A stretch of DNA of 64,000 bases from Thermoactinospora rubra (lineage in GTDB: Bacteria > Actinomycetota > Actinomycetes > Streptosporangiales > Streptosporangiaceae), in the NCBI RefSeq assembly GCF_002093975.1, contig NZ_KZ084333.1:1-64000 (forward strand). Reading direction: 5' to 3'. How positions within the stretch are numbered: position 1 is the stretch's first letter; each line of letters begins with the position of its first letter. The notes under the pieces were generated by a model that was given only the letters and a program-made list of their open reading frames with translations, did no database searches and was not told where the DNA came from. Of the stretch, positions 1 through 7,228 are shown in pieces. A program made the translations under genes and the position numbers.

Positions 1-2
1 AA

Positions 3-39
3 GGGGGGGCTGCCCGGCAGGGGCGGCCCCCTTTTTTTT
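3..39 (+). terminator. Intrinsic terminator, first of a tandem pair
   Basis: An 11-bp stem (5-15 paired with 21-31, one G-U wobble) with a five-base loop is followed by eight consecutive T (32-39). This is a textbook rho-independent terminator on the plus strand. It presumably ends a gene lying to the left of the window. Confidence 0.85.
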
Positions 40-47
40 GTGTTATG

Positions 48-75
48 GGGGCTACCCGGAGGGGTGGCCCCTTTT
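48..75 (+). terminator. Second tandem intrinsic terminator
   Basis: A 10-bp stem (48-57 with 62-71, one G-U pair) with a GGAG loop is followed by TTTT. Its sequence resembles the terminator just upstream, so the two look like a duplicated or back-up terminator pair. Confidence 0.7.
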
Positions 76-151
76 GTCATTTCTAGCCATTCCACCGGAG
101 GGGTGCTGGCTCTAACGAACCGGCCACGTCACCCCAGCCCCACATCTCGCG

Positions 152-189
152 CCGAAAGATCGCACTGTAACCGAAAGATCGCACTGTAA
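152..189. repeat. Two back-to-back 19-bp direct repeats upstream of the protease gene
   Basis: CCGAAAGATCGCACTGTAA occurs at 152-170 and again, without a gap, at 171-189. The pair ends about 86 bp before the ATG of the following secreted protease, in its presumed promoter region. Tandem identical copies two helical turns apart suit a regulator binding site, but no matching regulator is recognised. Confidence 0.6.
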
Positions 190-275
190 GCGGACGGAAA
201 CCGGGCGTTGCCCGCCTGCAAGCCGTCCTCCACCGCGGGACCGCATGCTGACCCCACTCGAACCGAGGGGGGAAC

Positions 276-1637
276 ATGCGCACACACCTGCTGAGGGCCG
301 GCGCGTTGGGGTTGGTCGCCATGGCCGGGCTTGCGGCAACACAGACGGGCGCGCAAGCGCAGACAGTCCCGCGGGCACAGATGGCCGTGCCGGCGCACGC
401 CGCCGCGCCACCTGAAGACGTGGCCGTCGGGACCATGCTGGCCGCCAGGACCGATCCGGCGGTTCAGCTGTTGATGATGCAGTACGGCGCGACGATGGAG
501 ATTCCATCCATCAAGCCCACCAGGGCTTTCCGTGCGCTGTTCGACAAGGCGGAGAAATATGCCAAGGCGGGGCGCATCCCGGCTGATCGGCAGAGCCAGG
601 TGAAGTGGGTTCTCAAGACGGCCGCCGCCGACGCCGACCGCTATCTCGCGGCCGCCAAGCCGTACCGGATCGTCAAGGTGAAGCCGGGCGGCAAAGGGCC
701 GTCCGGCGTCTGCACCGGGGCATGGGTGACGCCTCAGGGACACCTGCTCACCGCGGCGCACTGCGTCACCGAAACCAAGGAAGCGCTGCGCTCGACGCTC
801 GGGCAGTTCGCGCTACCGAAGATCGTCAACGCGGATGTGAAGGCGTTCATGGCGGAGGCGACGAAGCTGGCCCAGCCGGACGACGGCATGGTGAAGCTGG
901 CGACCAAGCTCTTCGGCGAGTTCGACGCCAAGCACATGCGGCTGCACGACGTCAGCCGGCAGATCGTGGCGCTGAGGCCCGACGGCAAGGGCAAGGCCGC
1001 GGGCACCCGGCTGAGGGTGCTCTCGAAGGGCAAGGCCTGGCCGGGGGCCGACTACGCCCTGCTCAAGGCCGAGGGGGTGCGGAACCTGCCCACCGTGCCG
1101 TTCGGACAGGACGGTGACGTGCGGGTCGGCGAGACCATGTACATCAACGGCTATCCCGGCATCGTCACCAGCAGCCTGGCGCTCGACTTCCAGTCGAAGT
1201 TGCGGCCCACGCTGACGGAGGGCGTGTACAGCGCTCGGCGGACCTCGATCTTCGGCGTGCCGTACATCCAGACCCAGGCCTCCGTTTACGGCGGCAACTC
1301 CGGCGGTCCTGTCTTCGACAAGAAGGGCAAGGTGGTCGGAATCGTGATCGCCAGGCTGCTGGAGGATCGCGTCGGCGGGGAGACGGAGACCACAGGGCTC
1401 GTCCTGCCGGTCGACGTGGTCAAGAAGAAGCTGGCCGCCGCGGGGGTCAAGCCGGTTCTGTCGAAGACCTCGCGCGTCTACTACAAGGCGCTCGACGACT
1501 TCTTCGCCCACCGGTACAGGGCCGCGCTTCACGGGTTCGGCAAGGTGCTGGCGCTCTACCCGGGGCACCCCTACGTCCGCGAGTACATCGCCGAGGCGAA
1601 GCGGGCGATCGCGGCGGGTCGTGACCGTACCCCGTGA
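276..1637 (+). CDS. Secreted trypsin-like serine protease with C-terminal TPR-like tail
   Basis: This 453-residue protein begins with a Sec signal peptide (basic start, hydrophobic core, Ala-rich cleavage area ending near residue 28). The chymotrypsin-fold triad is visible: His at about 162 in LLTAAHC, Asp at about 259 in GADYALL and Ser at about 342 in GGNSGGP. It therefore probably acts as an extracellular or wall-associated endopeptidase. About 50 residues after the protease domain form amphipathic helices resembling a single TPR unit. The ATG follows a strong GAGGGGGGAA ribosome site. The gene stands alone, with two tandem 19-bp repeats upstream and a hairpin terminator downstream. The family (S1 or Do-like) is clear; the substrate is unknown. 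Confidence 0.85.
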   Translation: MRTHLLRAGALGLVAMAGLAATQTGAQAQTVPRAQMAVPAHAAAPPEDVAVGTMLAARTDPAVQLLMMQYGATMEIPSIKPTRAFRALFDKAEKYAKAGRIPADRQSQVKWVLKTAAADADRYLAAAKPYRIVKVKPGGKGPSGVCTGAWVTPQGHLLTAAHCVTETKEALRSTLGQFALPKIVNADVKAFMAEATKLAQPDDGMVKLATKLFGEFDAKHMRLHDVSRQIVALRPDGKGKAAGTRLRVLSKGKAWPGADYALLKAEGVRNLPTVPFGQDGDVRVGETMYINGYPGIVTSSLALDFQSKLRPTLTEGVYSARRTSIFGVPYIQTQASVYGGNSGGPVFDKKGKVVGIVIARLLEDRVGGETETTGLVLPVDVVKKKLAAAGVKPVLSKTSRVYYKALDDFFAHRYRAALHGFGKVLALYPGHPYVREYIAEAKRAIAAGRDRTP

Positions 1638-1669
1638 CTTGTGGAAGCGGAATACACATATCACAAAAG

Positions 1670-1709
1670 GCGAGGGCGTTCCGGCGACGAAGCGCGGGAA
1701 CGCCCTCGC
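1670..1709. terminator. Bidirectional hairpin between convergent genes
   Basis: A perfect 13-bp inverted repeat, GCGAGGGCGTTCC at 1670-1682 and its complement at 1697-1709 with a 14-base loop, lies between the 3' ends of the protease and the glycosidase gene. There is no T tract, as is common in high-GC actinomycetes. It can act in both directions. Confidence 0.7.
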
Positions 1710-1741
1710 AGCGCGTTGTCTCGGCAGCGCGAGACGATGCG

Positions 1742-3244
1742 TCACTTCGGCAGCACGAGCAGCGCGTCGCCCACGGCACGTTCCCGGCCGTCCGACGGCT
1801 TGTTGACGACCTTGCCGCCCACCACCATGGCCGTGGAGCCGCCGCCGTCGAGGTTGATCGCCTGGACGGCGCCCAGCCAGCGCATCAGCTCCGCCGCCTC
1901 GATCATGTTCGCCCCCACCGACACGCCCGGCTTGCGCCCGTCGACCGTGGCCAGGATGAGGCTGCCGTTCCTGGTCACCCCCGCCAGCGTCCGCGGGTGA
2001 CGGCGCAGCACCATGTTGATGCTGTCGTGCCCGTCGCGAGCGGCGGTGACGCGGATGCGGCCGTTGCGCACCAGCCCGACGCCGCCGCCGATGACGTGCA
2101 GGTCCGGCGTGAGCGCCAGGGCCCGGCCGGTGCGCAGGTCGACGACCTTGGTGTCGACCGTGAGCGTCCACGACTCCCATGCGTGCTCCCACAGCCACTG
2201 CGCCGCGACGCCGTTGCCGTGCAGGACCCGGTGTCCGGCGGGTACGGCGGCGCCGGGCTCGCGCAGGGCGACGATCTTGCCTTTGCCGTCGACCACGGCG
2301 TCGGCGCCGCCGTCGGCCGGGGTCTTGGCGCCGAACTCCTCGGTGTAGAGGACGAGCTCGTCCGCCGCGGCGAGCCGGTTCACGCCGTTGACGTTCATGC
2401 GCGCCCCGTCCTGCGACACCACGGCGACGGAGGTCCTGATCTCCGTGACGCGGGCCGTACGGCCCTTGAGGACCAGCGCGGAACGGCCGGGCACGGCCTC
2501 GCTGAGCAGCTTGCCGCCCACGACGGAGACGCCGGTCGGCTCGCCGCGCAGCGCGGGCAGCGTGTGGATGTTGAAGAAGCCGCCGTTGACGGCCGCGATG
2601 GCCTTGGCTGCCTTGGCCATGGACGAGGTCGTCTCGCGCTTGGCCACGCTGACGCCGAGGCTGGCGGCGTAGGAGCCGCGGAACGCCCTGCGGTCGACGG
2701 TGAGCACCCGCATGTCCCACGGACCGCTCGTCTTGGTGCCGTCGTCGCCCAGGTAGTCGACCTTGACCTTCAGCCCGGCCTCCTTGAGCCTGGCGGCGGT
2801 CTTGTCTGCCTTGGCCTTGTCCTTCAGCGGCCACAGGCCCACGCGGACCATGAAGTACTCCTTGGCGGGCCCGTCGGCGACGGCCGGCTTGGTGACCGAC
2901 TGGACGCTCGGCGTCTCACCGGCCGCCTCGACCTCGGCGGCCTTCAGGTCGGCGTCCGCGCGGCTGCCGGCGTCCCTGCCGTTGGGCATGAGCACCGTGA
3001 CGGTGTAGCCGTCGGTGGACTTGCCCGCTAACACGGTGTACAGGTCGACGCCCGGCGCGACCCTGGACTGGGTTCTGGCCGGTACGGCGCGCGGCGTTCC
3101 CAGCGGGAAGGAGCCGCCGGGGAACCGCACCGCCTGGACCTGGGCGGTGACCTGGGCGGTCGCGGGCAGCGGGCCGAGGGGTACGGCCGTCGTCGTCAGC
3201 GACGTGGCCAGCGCTAGGCCGACGACGAGGGTGCGTCGTGACAT
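1742..3244 (-). CDS. Secreted phosphodiester glycosidase (NAGPA/DUF2233 family)
   Basis: The 500-residue product has a signal peptide from the second in-frame Met (MSRRTLVVGLALATS); that ATG at 3244 follows CCTCCTGGAG, so the upstream alternative start is rejected. A middle region (about 60-140) resembles a SPOR-type repeat domain. The C-terminal half carries the phosphodiester glycosidase signature: AAVNGGFFN, RHPRTLAGV, TVDGR and NLDGGGSTAMV followed by a conserved RERAVGDAL tail. Members of this family hydrolyse alpha-N-acetylglucosamine phosphodiesters and related sugar-phosphate linkages, so a role in wall polymer or exopolysaccharide turnover outside the cell is likely. The specific substrate is unknown. 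It is monocistronic and convergent with the protease gene. Confidence 0.85.
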   Translation of the reverse strand: MSRRTLVVGLALATSLTTTAVPLGPLPATAQVTAQVQAVRFPGGSFPLGTPRAVPARTQSRVAPGVDLYTVLAGKSTDGYTVTVLMPNGRDAGSRADADLKAAEVEAAGETPSVQSVTKPAVADGPAKEYFMVRVGLWPLKDKAKADKTAARLKEAGLKVKVDYLGDDGTKTSGPWDMRVLTVDRRAFRGSYAASLGVSVAKRETTSSMAKAAKAIAAVNGGFFNIHTLPALRGEPTGVSVVGGKLLSEAVPGRSALVLKGRTARVTEIRTSVAVVSQDGARMNVNGVNRLAAADELVLYTEEFGAKTPADGGADAVVDGKGKIVALREPGAAVPAGHRVLHGNGVAAQWLWEHAWESWTLTVDTKVVDLRTGRALALTPDLHVIGGGVGLVRNGRIRVTAARDGHDSINMVLRRHPRTLAGVTRNGSLILATVDGRKPGVSVGANMIEAAELMRWLGAVQAINLDGGGSTAMVVGGKVVNKPSDGRERAVGDALLVLPK

Positions 3245-3360
3245 GAAGCAACTCCAGGAGGGTCTTACGGGACCGGACCATCCTGGCGAGATCAAGGCGT
3301 GAAGGTCAGCCGAACACGCGAAAGCATGAGGTGTGGTTACGAGATTGACACCATTGGATC

Positions 3361-3366
3361 TACACT
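3361..3366 (+). promoter_or_regulatory. Candidate -10 box of the trp leader transcript
   Basis: TACACT lies six bases before the ATG of the leader peptide, which would make the leader transcript essentially leaderless, a common arrangement in actinomycete attenuators. No good -35 at 17-18 bp is evident; a TTGACA at 3345-3350 is too close to pair with it. Confidence 0.4.
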
Positions 3367-3372
3367 GGGTGC

Positions 3373-3417
3373 ATGGTTTTGATCAGCATGTGGTGGCGGC
3401 CGCCCGACGGCCGTTGA
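3373..3417 (+). CDS. Tryptophan leader peptide (14 codons, tandem Trp)
   Basis: A short reading frame, ATG to TGA, encodes MVLISMWWRPPDGR. Two adjacent Trp codons (3391-3396) sit just before a set of mutually exclusive hairpins that end in a terminator 71 bases ahead of trpS. This is the classical layout of ribosome-mediated attenuation: a ribosome waiting for charged tRNA-Trp at these codons would change the RNA fold downstream. The frame is too short to be found by normal gene callers. Leader peptides of this kind are known upstream of auxiliary tryptophanyl-tRNA synthetase genes in Streptomyces. Confidence 0.85.
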   Translation: MVLISMWWRPPDGR

Positions 3418-3456
3418 TTCCGCATGCGAGATAAGGCCGTCCTCGGACGGCCTTTT
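3398..3456 (+). promoter_or_regulatory. Transcription attenuator (1:2, 2:3 and 3:4 pairing) of trpS
   Basis: Segment 1 (GGCCG, 3398-3402) can pair with segment 2 (CGGCC, 3408-3412). Segment 2 (GACGGCC, 3406-3412) can instead pair with segment 3 (GGCCGTC, 3435-3441). Segment 3 also forms the terminator with 3445-3454 (10-bp stem), followed by TTTT (3453-3456). Stalling on the Trp codons at 3391-3396 would cover segment 1, free segment 2 to capture segment 3, and so prevent termination. Low charged tRNA-Trp should therefore raise trpS transcription. Confidence 0.8.
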
Positions 3457-3488
3457 CGGTGTCTGGGGACGGTGGAAAGGGACCCAGA

Positions 3489-4487
3489 ATGCACCGAACG
3501 TCAACCCATGTCGTCCTCACCGGCGACCGCCCGACCGGCTCGCTCCACCTTGGCCACTATTTCGGGTCGCTCGCCAACCGGCTGGTCTTGCAGGACCTGC
3601 ATCCCGTGTTCGTGCTGGTCGCCGACTACCAGGTGATCACCGATCGGGACCGGCCGGGTGAGATCCGGCGCAACGTCACCGACTTGGTCCTGGACTACCT
3701 CGCGGTCGGCCTGGACCCGGCCAAGGTGACGATCTTCCAGCACAGCGCCGTGCCGGAGCTGAACCAGCTGATGCTGCCGTTCCTGAGCCTGGTGACGGTG
3801 TCCGAGCTGGGGCGCAACCCGACCGTGAAGGACGAGATCGCCCACAGCTCGCAGGCCGCGGTCAGCGGGCTGATGTTCACCTATTCCGTGCACCAGGCGG
3901 CGGACATCCTGTTCTGCAAGGCCACGCTCGTGCCGGTGGGCAAGGACCAGTTGCCGCACCTGGAGGTCACGCGGACCATCGCCCGGCGCTTCAACGACCG
4001 CTACGGCCCGGTCTTCCCGCTCCCGGAGGCGATGCTGAGCGACGCCCCGCTGGTGGCCGGGCTGGACGGCGGCAAGATGAGCAAGTCGCGGGGCAACGCC
4101 ATCGCGCTGAAGGCCACGGAGGACGAGACCGCCGCGCTGATCAGGCGGGCGGTGACCGACTCCGAGCGGCTGATCACCTACGAGCCGGACCGCCGGCCGA
4201 ACGTGGCCAACCTCCTCTCGCTCGCCGGACTGTGCCTGGGCCGCCGGCCGCAGGAGATCGCCGAGGAGATCGGGTACGGCGGGGCGGCCGCGCTGAAGCG
4301 GCTGGTCACCGAGGCGGTCAACGAGTTCTGCCGCCCCATCCGCCGGCGCCGCCGCGAGCTGGGGGAGGGCGATGCGCTGGCGGTGCTGCGCGAGGGCAAC
4401 GCCCGGGCGCGGGAGGTGGCGGTGCGGACCCTCGACGAGGTGCGCGACGCGATGGGGTACACGATCGCCTCCCGCGCCGCCTCATGA
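3489..4487 (+). CDS. trpS: Tryptophanyl-tRNA synthetase
   Basis: This 332-residue class I aminoacyl-tRNA synthetase attaches tryptophan to tRNA-Trp in the cytoplasm. It carries the HIGH-type motif HLGHY at residues 20-24, a Rossmann core, and the KMSKSRGN loop near residue 196, and has the usual length for TrpRS. The ATG at 3489 follows GGAAAGGGA; an in-frame GTG at 3459 overlaps the attenuator and is rejected. The tandem-Trp leader peptide and terminator upstream imply induction when charged tRNA-Trp is scarce. In Streptomyces this regulation is described for an auxiliary, indolmycin-tolerant TrpRS rather than the housekeeping copy, so this gene may be the auxiliary form. That point is inference. 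Confidence 0.93.
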   Translation: MHRTSTHVVLTGDRPTGSLHLGHYFGSLANRLVLQDLHPVFVLVADYQVITDRDRPGEIRRNVTDLVLDYLAVGLDPAKVTIFQHSAVPELNQLMLPFLSLVTVSELGRNPTVKDEIAHSSQAAVSGLMFTYSVHQAADILFCKATLVPVGKDQLPHLEVTRTIARRFNDRYGPVFPLPEAMLSDAPLVAGLDGGKMSKSRGNAIALKATEDETAALIRRAVTDSERLITYEPDRRPNVANLLSLAGLCLGRRPQEIAEEIGYGGAAALKRLVTEAVNEFCRPIRRRRRELGEGDALAVLREGNARAREVAVRTLDEVRDAMGYTIASRAAS

Positions 4488-4525
4488 CCGCGCTCGTCCT
4501 CGTGACCGCCCGCATCACCCCCGCA

Positions 4526-4560
4526 TGACCGCCCGAACGGCCGCCCGGGCCCGGCGGTCA
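4526..4560 (+). terminator. Hairpin downstream of trpS
   Basis: TGACCGCC (4526-4533) can pair with GGCGGTCA (4553-4560), and a second copy of the left arm at 4503-4510 could compete. There is no T tract. It lies between trpS and the convergent oxidoreductase gene and is a plausible factor-independent terminator for either direction. Confidence 0.45.
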
Positions 4561-4589
4561 CGGCCGGGGCCGCCACGGACCCGGCTCGG

Positions 4590-6236
4590 TCACATGACGC
4601 CCAGCCGGGCCAGCGGCTCGACGAGCTCGGCCTCCTCGTACGACAGGTGCGACAGCAGCGCGTCGGTGAGCACGTCGACCGCCCCGCGCAGCTCGGCCAG
4701 CCCGCCGGGCGAGCTCACGGCGGCGACGAGCGCGCGGTCCACCCGCTCCAGGACGCCGTGGATGACCTGGTGCTCCTCCTCCAGCCGGTCGATCACCGGG
4801 GCCAGCCGCGGGTCGGCGCGCCGCAGCTGGGGGAACAGGCTCTCATCCTCCAGCGTGTGGTGCACGGTGACGACCCGGCAGTAGGCCGAGCAGTACGCGC
4901 CCAGCGTCCAGTTGTTCTGGCGCATGGTCATGGCGTTGATGTGCGAGCGCGCCGCGCCGGGGTCCATGGATCCGGCGATGACTTGCTCGACCAGGTCGCG
5001 GACCTGGTCGAGCTCGGTGCGCAGGTGGTCGTGGACGTCGACGAGGTGCCGGCCGGAGGCGCGCTCGCGCGGGCTGTAGGTGCGGCCGGGATCGGGCGCC
5101 GGGCCCTTGGGCCGGGCCGACTCGTCCCACAGCCGCTCGTCGCTGTGCCGTACGGCGGGGGCGGGGGTGGGCGTGACGCCCAGCCCGGAGACGGGCCCCC
5201 GCGCGGCGCGCGAAGCCGGGGCCTGCACACGCGGGAGTTCAGAGTGCGGGGCCGGGGCCTGCTCGTGCGAAGGCTCGGCACGCAGGCCAGAGATCTGCCC
5301 GGCGTCCGGGGCGGTCTCCCCGGCGTGCGGGGCGGAGGCCGGTTCGGGCACGGCCCGCGCCTCCTCCGCCCCCGTCCCGGCGCGCTCGGCCGCGACCAGC
5401 TCCCGTACGGCCGGGGCCACCTCCGCCGCGAACGCCTGGATGGTGTCCGGGTCGTCCGAGGCGAGGATGTAGGCGCTCATCCCCTCGGTCAGCGTGAGCT
5501 CGGCGAGCTGCTCGGCCCAGTCGGCGGCCGAGCCGCGCGGGAAGCCGCCGCCGATGTTGTAGAGGCGCCGGACGGCGGCCGGGTCGCGGCCCGCCTCCCG
5601 GGCCGCCTCGTCGATGATCTTGTTGGACTCGGCCAGCCGTTCCGGCGGCACATAAGGGGCGCTGGGCAGCCAGCCGTCGGCCGCACGCCCGGTCAGGCGC
5701 AGCATGCGCGGCTTGATCGCCCCGAGCCAGATGCCCACCTCGTGCGCCGGGAACGGCCCGGGCCGCGCGTCCTGGAGCCGGTAGTGCCTGCCCTCGAACG
5801 CCGCGGTCCCGGGCGACCACAGCGCCCTGATCACCTGGATGGCCTCCTCCAGCGCCTCCAGCGACTCGCCGGGGGTGCGGCGGGGCCCGCCCAGCGTGGC
5901 GACCGCGTCGGCGAAGGCGCCCGCGCCCAGGGCGAGCTCGGCCCGGCCGCCGCTGAGGACGTCGAGGCTGGCCACGCTCTTGGCCAGGACGGCGGGCGGG
6001 CGCAGCGGCAGGTTCGCCACGTTGGGCGCGACCCGCACCCGCTCGGTGCGCGCGGCGATGACCGACAGCAGCGTCCAGGCGTCGAGGAACGCCGGCTGGT
6101 AGGGGTGGTCCTGGACGGTCACCAGGTCCAGCCCCGCCGAGTCGGCCAGCCGGGCGAGCGCCAGGGTCCGGTCGGCCTGCGCGGCCGCCGGGGTGAGGAA
6201 GACACCGAACAGCAGATCGTGCCCGTAGTCCGACAC
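4590..6236 (-). CDS. LLM-class F420/flavin-dependent oxidoreductase fused to a hemerythrin-like domain
   Basis: The 548-residue product has two parts. Residues 1-280 are a bacterial-luciferase-like (LLM) oxidoreductase, in actinomycetes usually F420-dependent, with the family blocks VTVQDHPYQP and SGGRAELALGAGAF. After a Pro/Ala-rich linker (about 290-390) comes a hemerythrin-like four-helix bundle (about 400-545) with the expected metal ligands: VDVHDHLR, HHTLEDE, EEHQVIH and HLSYEE. Hemerythrins bind a di-iron centre and sense or carry O2 or NO, so the fusion could couple hydride transfer to oxygen or redox state. The GTG start follows AAGGAGGG. It is divergent from a MarR regulator across a short operator-like region, suggesting control by it. 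Substrate unknown. Confidence 0.85.
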   Translation of the reverse strand: MSDYGHDLLFGVFLTPAAAQADRTLALARLADSAGLDLVTVQDHPYQPAFLDAWTLLSVIAARTERVRVAPNVANLPLRPPAVLAKSVASLDVLSGGRAELALGAGAFADAVATLGGPRRTPGESLEALEEAIQVIRALWSPGTAAFEGRHYRLQDARPGPFPAHEVGIWLGAIKPRMLRLTGRAADGWLPSAPYVPPERLAESNKIIDEAAREAGRDPAAVRRLYNIGGGFPRGSAADWAEQLAELTLTEGMSAYILASDDPDTIQAFAAEVAPAVRELVAAERAGTGAEEARAVPEPASAPHAGETAPDAGQISGLRAEPSHEQAPAPHSELPRVQAPASRAARGPVSGLGVTPTPAPAVRHSDERLWDESARPKGPAPDPGRTYSPRERASGRHLVDVHDHLRTELDQVRDLVEQVIAGSMDPGAARSHINAMTMRQNNWTLGAYCSAYCRVVTVHHTLEDESLFPQLRRADPRLAPVIDRLEEEHQVIHGVLERVDRALVAAVSSPGGLAELRGAVDVLTDALLSHLSYEEAELVEPLARLGVM

Positions 6237-6252
6237 AGGCCCTCCTTAACCA

Positions 6253-6291
6253 AACCTTCTTGTTCACAGATGATATATCAGACAGAAGGTT
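6253..6291. promoter_or_regulatory. Candidate MarR operator region
   Basis: Between the divergent oxidoreductase and MarR genes there is an 8-bp inverted repeat (AACCTTCT at 6253-6260 and AGAAGGTT at 6284-6291) enclosing a perfect 10-bp palindrome TGATATATCA (6271-6280). This AT-rich island in GC-rich DNA is where both promoters must lie. It suits binding by the MarR dimer encoded next to it. Confidence 0.5.
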
Positions 6292-6321
6292 GCGAAGCGA
6301 ACTTGATGGTAGGCTGGGGTC

Positions 6322-6819
6322 ATGACTACGGACACCGGGCTCGACGCCGACCTCGGCTGGGCGCTCGGCACGGTCTTCCGCACCTACGTCAAGGCCGCCG
6401 ACGCCGTCATCAGCGACCTGCCCGGGGGGCCGCGCGGCTACCAGGTGCTCGCCGCCGCGGTCCAGGACCTCCCGGCCAACCAGGTCGCCATCGCGCGCCA
6501 GCTCGGCATCGACCGCACGGTCCTGACCTACCTCATCGACGACCTGGTGCGGCTGGGGCTGGTCGAGCGCCGCCCCGATCCGGCCGACCGGCGCAACCGC
6601 CGGGTGGTCGCCACCGAGCGCGGGCGTGAGGTGTGGTCGCAGGTCCAGGCCCGGCTGCGGCACGTGGAGGAGCACGTGCTGGCCGCCCTGGGCGACGACG
6701 CCCCGGCGTTCCGCGAGATGGCCTGCCGCCTGGCGGGCGCACTGGGCCGCGGCGACGACCCGGTCGCCGAGACGTGCGAGGCGGTGGAGGAGCTCAGGCT
6801 GCGCGCCGACCCCCGCTAG
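6322..6819 (+). CDS. MarR-family transcriptional regulator
   Basis: The 165-residue protein has the winged-helix arrangement of MarR repressors: an N-terminal dimerisation helix, the recognition segment around QVAIARQLGIDRTVLTYLIDDL (residues about 54-76) and the wing RRPDPADRRNRRVVATERG. MarR proteins bind palindromic operators as dimers and release DNA on binding small phenolic or oxidised ligands. It is divergent from the LLM-hemerythrin oxidoreductase with inverted repeats between them, so it probably controls that gene and itself. The ligand cannot be read from the sequence. Confidence 0.88.
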   Translation: MTTDTGLDADLGWALGTVFRTYVKAADAVISDLPGGPRGYQVLAAAVQDLPANQVAIARQLGIDRTVLTYLIDDLVRLGLVERRPDPADRRNRRVVATERGREVWSQVQARLRHVEEHVLAALGDDAPAFREMACRLAGALGRGDDPVAETCEAVEELRLRADPR

Positions 6820-6853
6820 CCTCCCGTACGGCAGGGCGCGGCCGGGACGGGCG

Positions 6854-7216
6854 TCAGCGGGCCTGGTAGACCTTGCGCAGCGTCTCGTGCACCGTCCAGG
6901 TCGTCTTGGCCCCCTCGGCCAGCAGGCACACGTCGCCCGGCCCCACCTTGACGGTCGCGCCGCCCTCCACCTCGATGGTGGCCCGGCCGGACAGCACGAC
7001 GAAGATCTCGTCCCGCTCCACGTCGGTCACGACGCCCGGCGTGATCTCCCAGACGCCGCGCCCCTCGCCCAGCTCCAGCACGGACGTTTCCGGGGTGCCC
7101 GCCACGATCTGCGCCGGGTCCAGCGGGTCGGGGACGAGCCGCGCCGATCCGGCGGGGAAGGCGACCGCGCCCGCGGAGGGCAGCGCGGCGAGCGGCGAAG
7201 GCACGGCGTCGGACAT
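6854..7216 (-). CDS. Small cupin-domain protein
   Basis: This 120-residue protein is a single beta-barrel cupin of the Cupin_3 type, visible in TDVERDEIFVVLSGRATIEV and VGPGDVCLLAEGAKTTWTV. Related proteins include ureidoglycine aminohydrolase-like and EutQ-like cupins, but the usual His-rich metal site is only partly present (a Glu and a late His), so catalytic function is uncertain. It starts 12 bases downstream of a PucR regulator on the same strand and is probably co-transcribed with it. A role in purine or amine nitrogen use is only suggested by that company. Confidence 0.75.
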   Translation of the reverse strand: MSDAVPSPLAALPSAGAVAFPAGSARLVPDPLDPAQIVAGTPETSVLELGEGRGVWEITPGVVTDVERDEIFVVLSGRATIEVEGGATVKVGPGDVCLLAEGAKTTWTVHETLRKVYQAR

Positions 7217-7228
7217 GAACAGGGCTCT

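Noticed and set aside
813..2834. Very long antisense open frame with Arg/Gly-rich translation
   Set aside because: High GC makes stop codons rare in the other frames. The translation has no domain features and overlaps two well-supported genes.
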